64,000 bases of DNA, taken from contig JAEZJJ010000038.1 of the NCBI GenBank assembly GCA_023436395.1, forward strand, positions 72,564-136,563, in the 5' to 3' direction. Numbering within the stretch: the stretch's first letter is position 1; every line of letters starts with the position of its first letter. This stretch comes from Bacillota bacterium (GTDB taxonomy: Bacteria; Bacillota; Clostridia; Lachnospirales; Cellulosilyticaceae). The position numbers were made by a program, and so were the translations under genes. Shown piece after piece: positions 63,999 through 64,000 of the stretch. The notes beneath the pieces were generated by a model. It had not been told where the DNA came from and searched no databases. It was given only the letters and a program-made list of their open reading frames with translations.

Positions 63999-64000
63999 TC

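Noticed and set aside
1..64000. Phage, insertion sequences, toxin-antitoxin pairs or restriction genes.
   Set aside because: No transposase, integrase, portal, nuclease-immunity or toxin-like protein is found among the genes, and no terminal repeats with target duplications were seen.

Overview
The window is 64 kb of low-GC (about one-third G+C by eye), densely coded chromosome from an anaerobic, endospore-forming Firmicute, most likely a clostridium of the Lachnospirales type. The call rests on an alpha/beta small acid-soluble spore protein with a sigma-G-like promoter, a YtxC-type sporulation protein, a Spo0E-like phosphatase, T-box and lysine-riboswitch control, a reverse rubrerythrin behind a PerR-like box, phospho-Ser HPr and cre-like sites. 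No phage, insertion sequence, CRISPR array or rRNA operon is visible. Most genes lie on the minus strand; the species cannot be fixed from sequence reading alone.

Layout: 1-2.0 kb holds murB-rapZ-yvcK (wall precursor and its regulators). 2.0-6.3 kb is sbcDC. 6.5-8.4 kb has a degenerate alpha/beta hydrolase, a DsrE-like protein and a DUF4190 membrane protein. 8.4-12.9 kb is a polyamine ABC operon (regulator-potABCD). 13.0-19.0 kb is a five-gene export operon: membrane fusion protein, ATPase, two MacB-like permeases and a short TolC-like protein. 19.2-21.5 kb has a small membrane protein and type I pullulanase. 21.6-23.1 kb is infC-rpmI-rplT with a long leader and an AUU start. 23.2-26.5 kb is T-box-controlled thrS and ytxC. 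26.6-30.3 kb has hslO, a methyltransferase, a CNNM/HlyC-type transporter and the spore protein. 30.4-32.5 kb is a lysine riboswitch with dapA-dapB. 32.5-35.9 kb has cobO, a YgjP-like metalloprotease, a two-OB-fold SSB paralogue, spo0E-like and uvsE. 36-40.2 kb has two tandem NlpC/P60 wall hydrolases and divergent galM/galE.

40.4-40.7 kb has a GC-rich, hairpin-rich element of unknown nature and tRNA-Pro. 40.9-51.7 kb is a maltodextrin locus (TetR regulator, cytoplasmic GH13, HisJ-like PHP protein, chemoreceptor, malEFG-type ABC importer, GH13 lipoprotein). 51.7-53.8 kb is ptsH-ptsI. 54-56.3 kb has reverse rubrerythrin and a YjeM-type amino acid transporter. 56.3-64 kb has proA, ligA, pcrA, a YerC-type repressor, a PHP phosphoesterase and an unidentified ORF at the edge.

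The genes join into a few programmes: alpha-glucan capture and breakdown (maltodextrin importer, three GH13 enzymes, PTS, cre-like sites), DNA repair (SbcDC, UvsE, LigA, PcrA), wall synthesis and remodelling, amino-acid-responsive RNA control, and sporulation. The least explained parts are the export operon with a TolC-like protein in a presumed monoderm, the degenerate hydrolase, and the hairpin element at 40.4-40.6 kb, part of which recurs at 53.9 kb.
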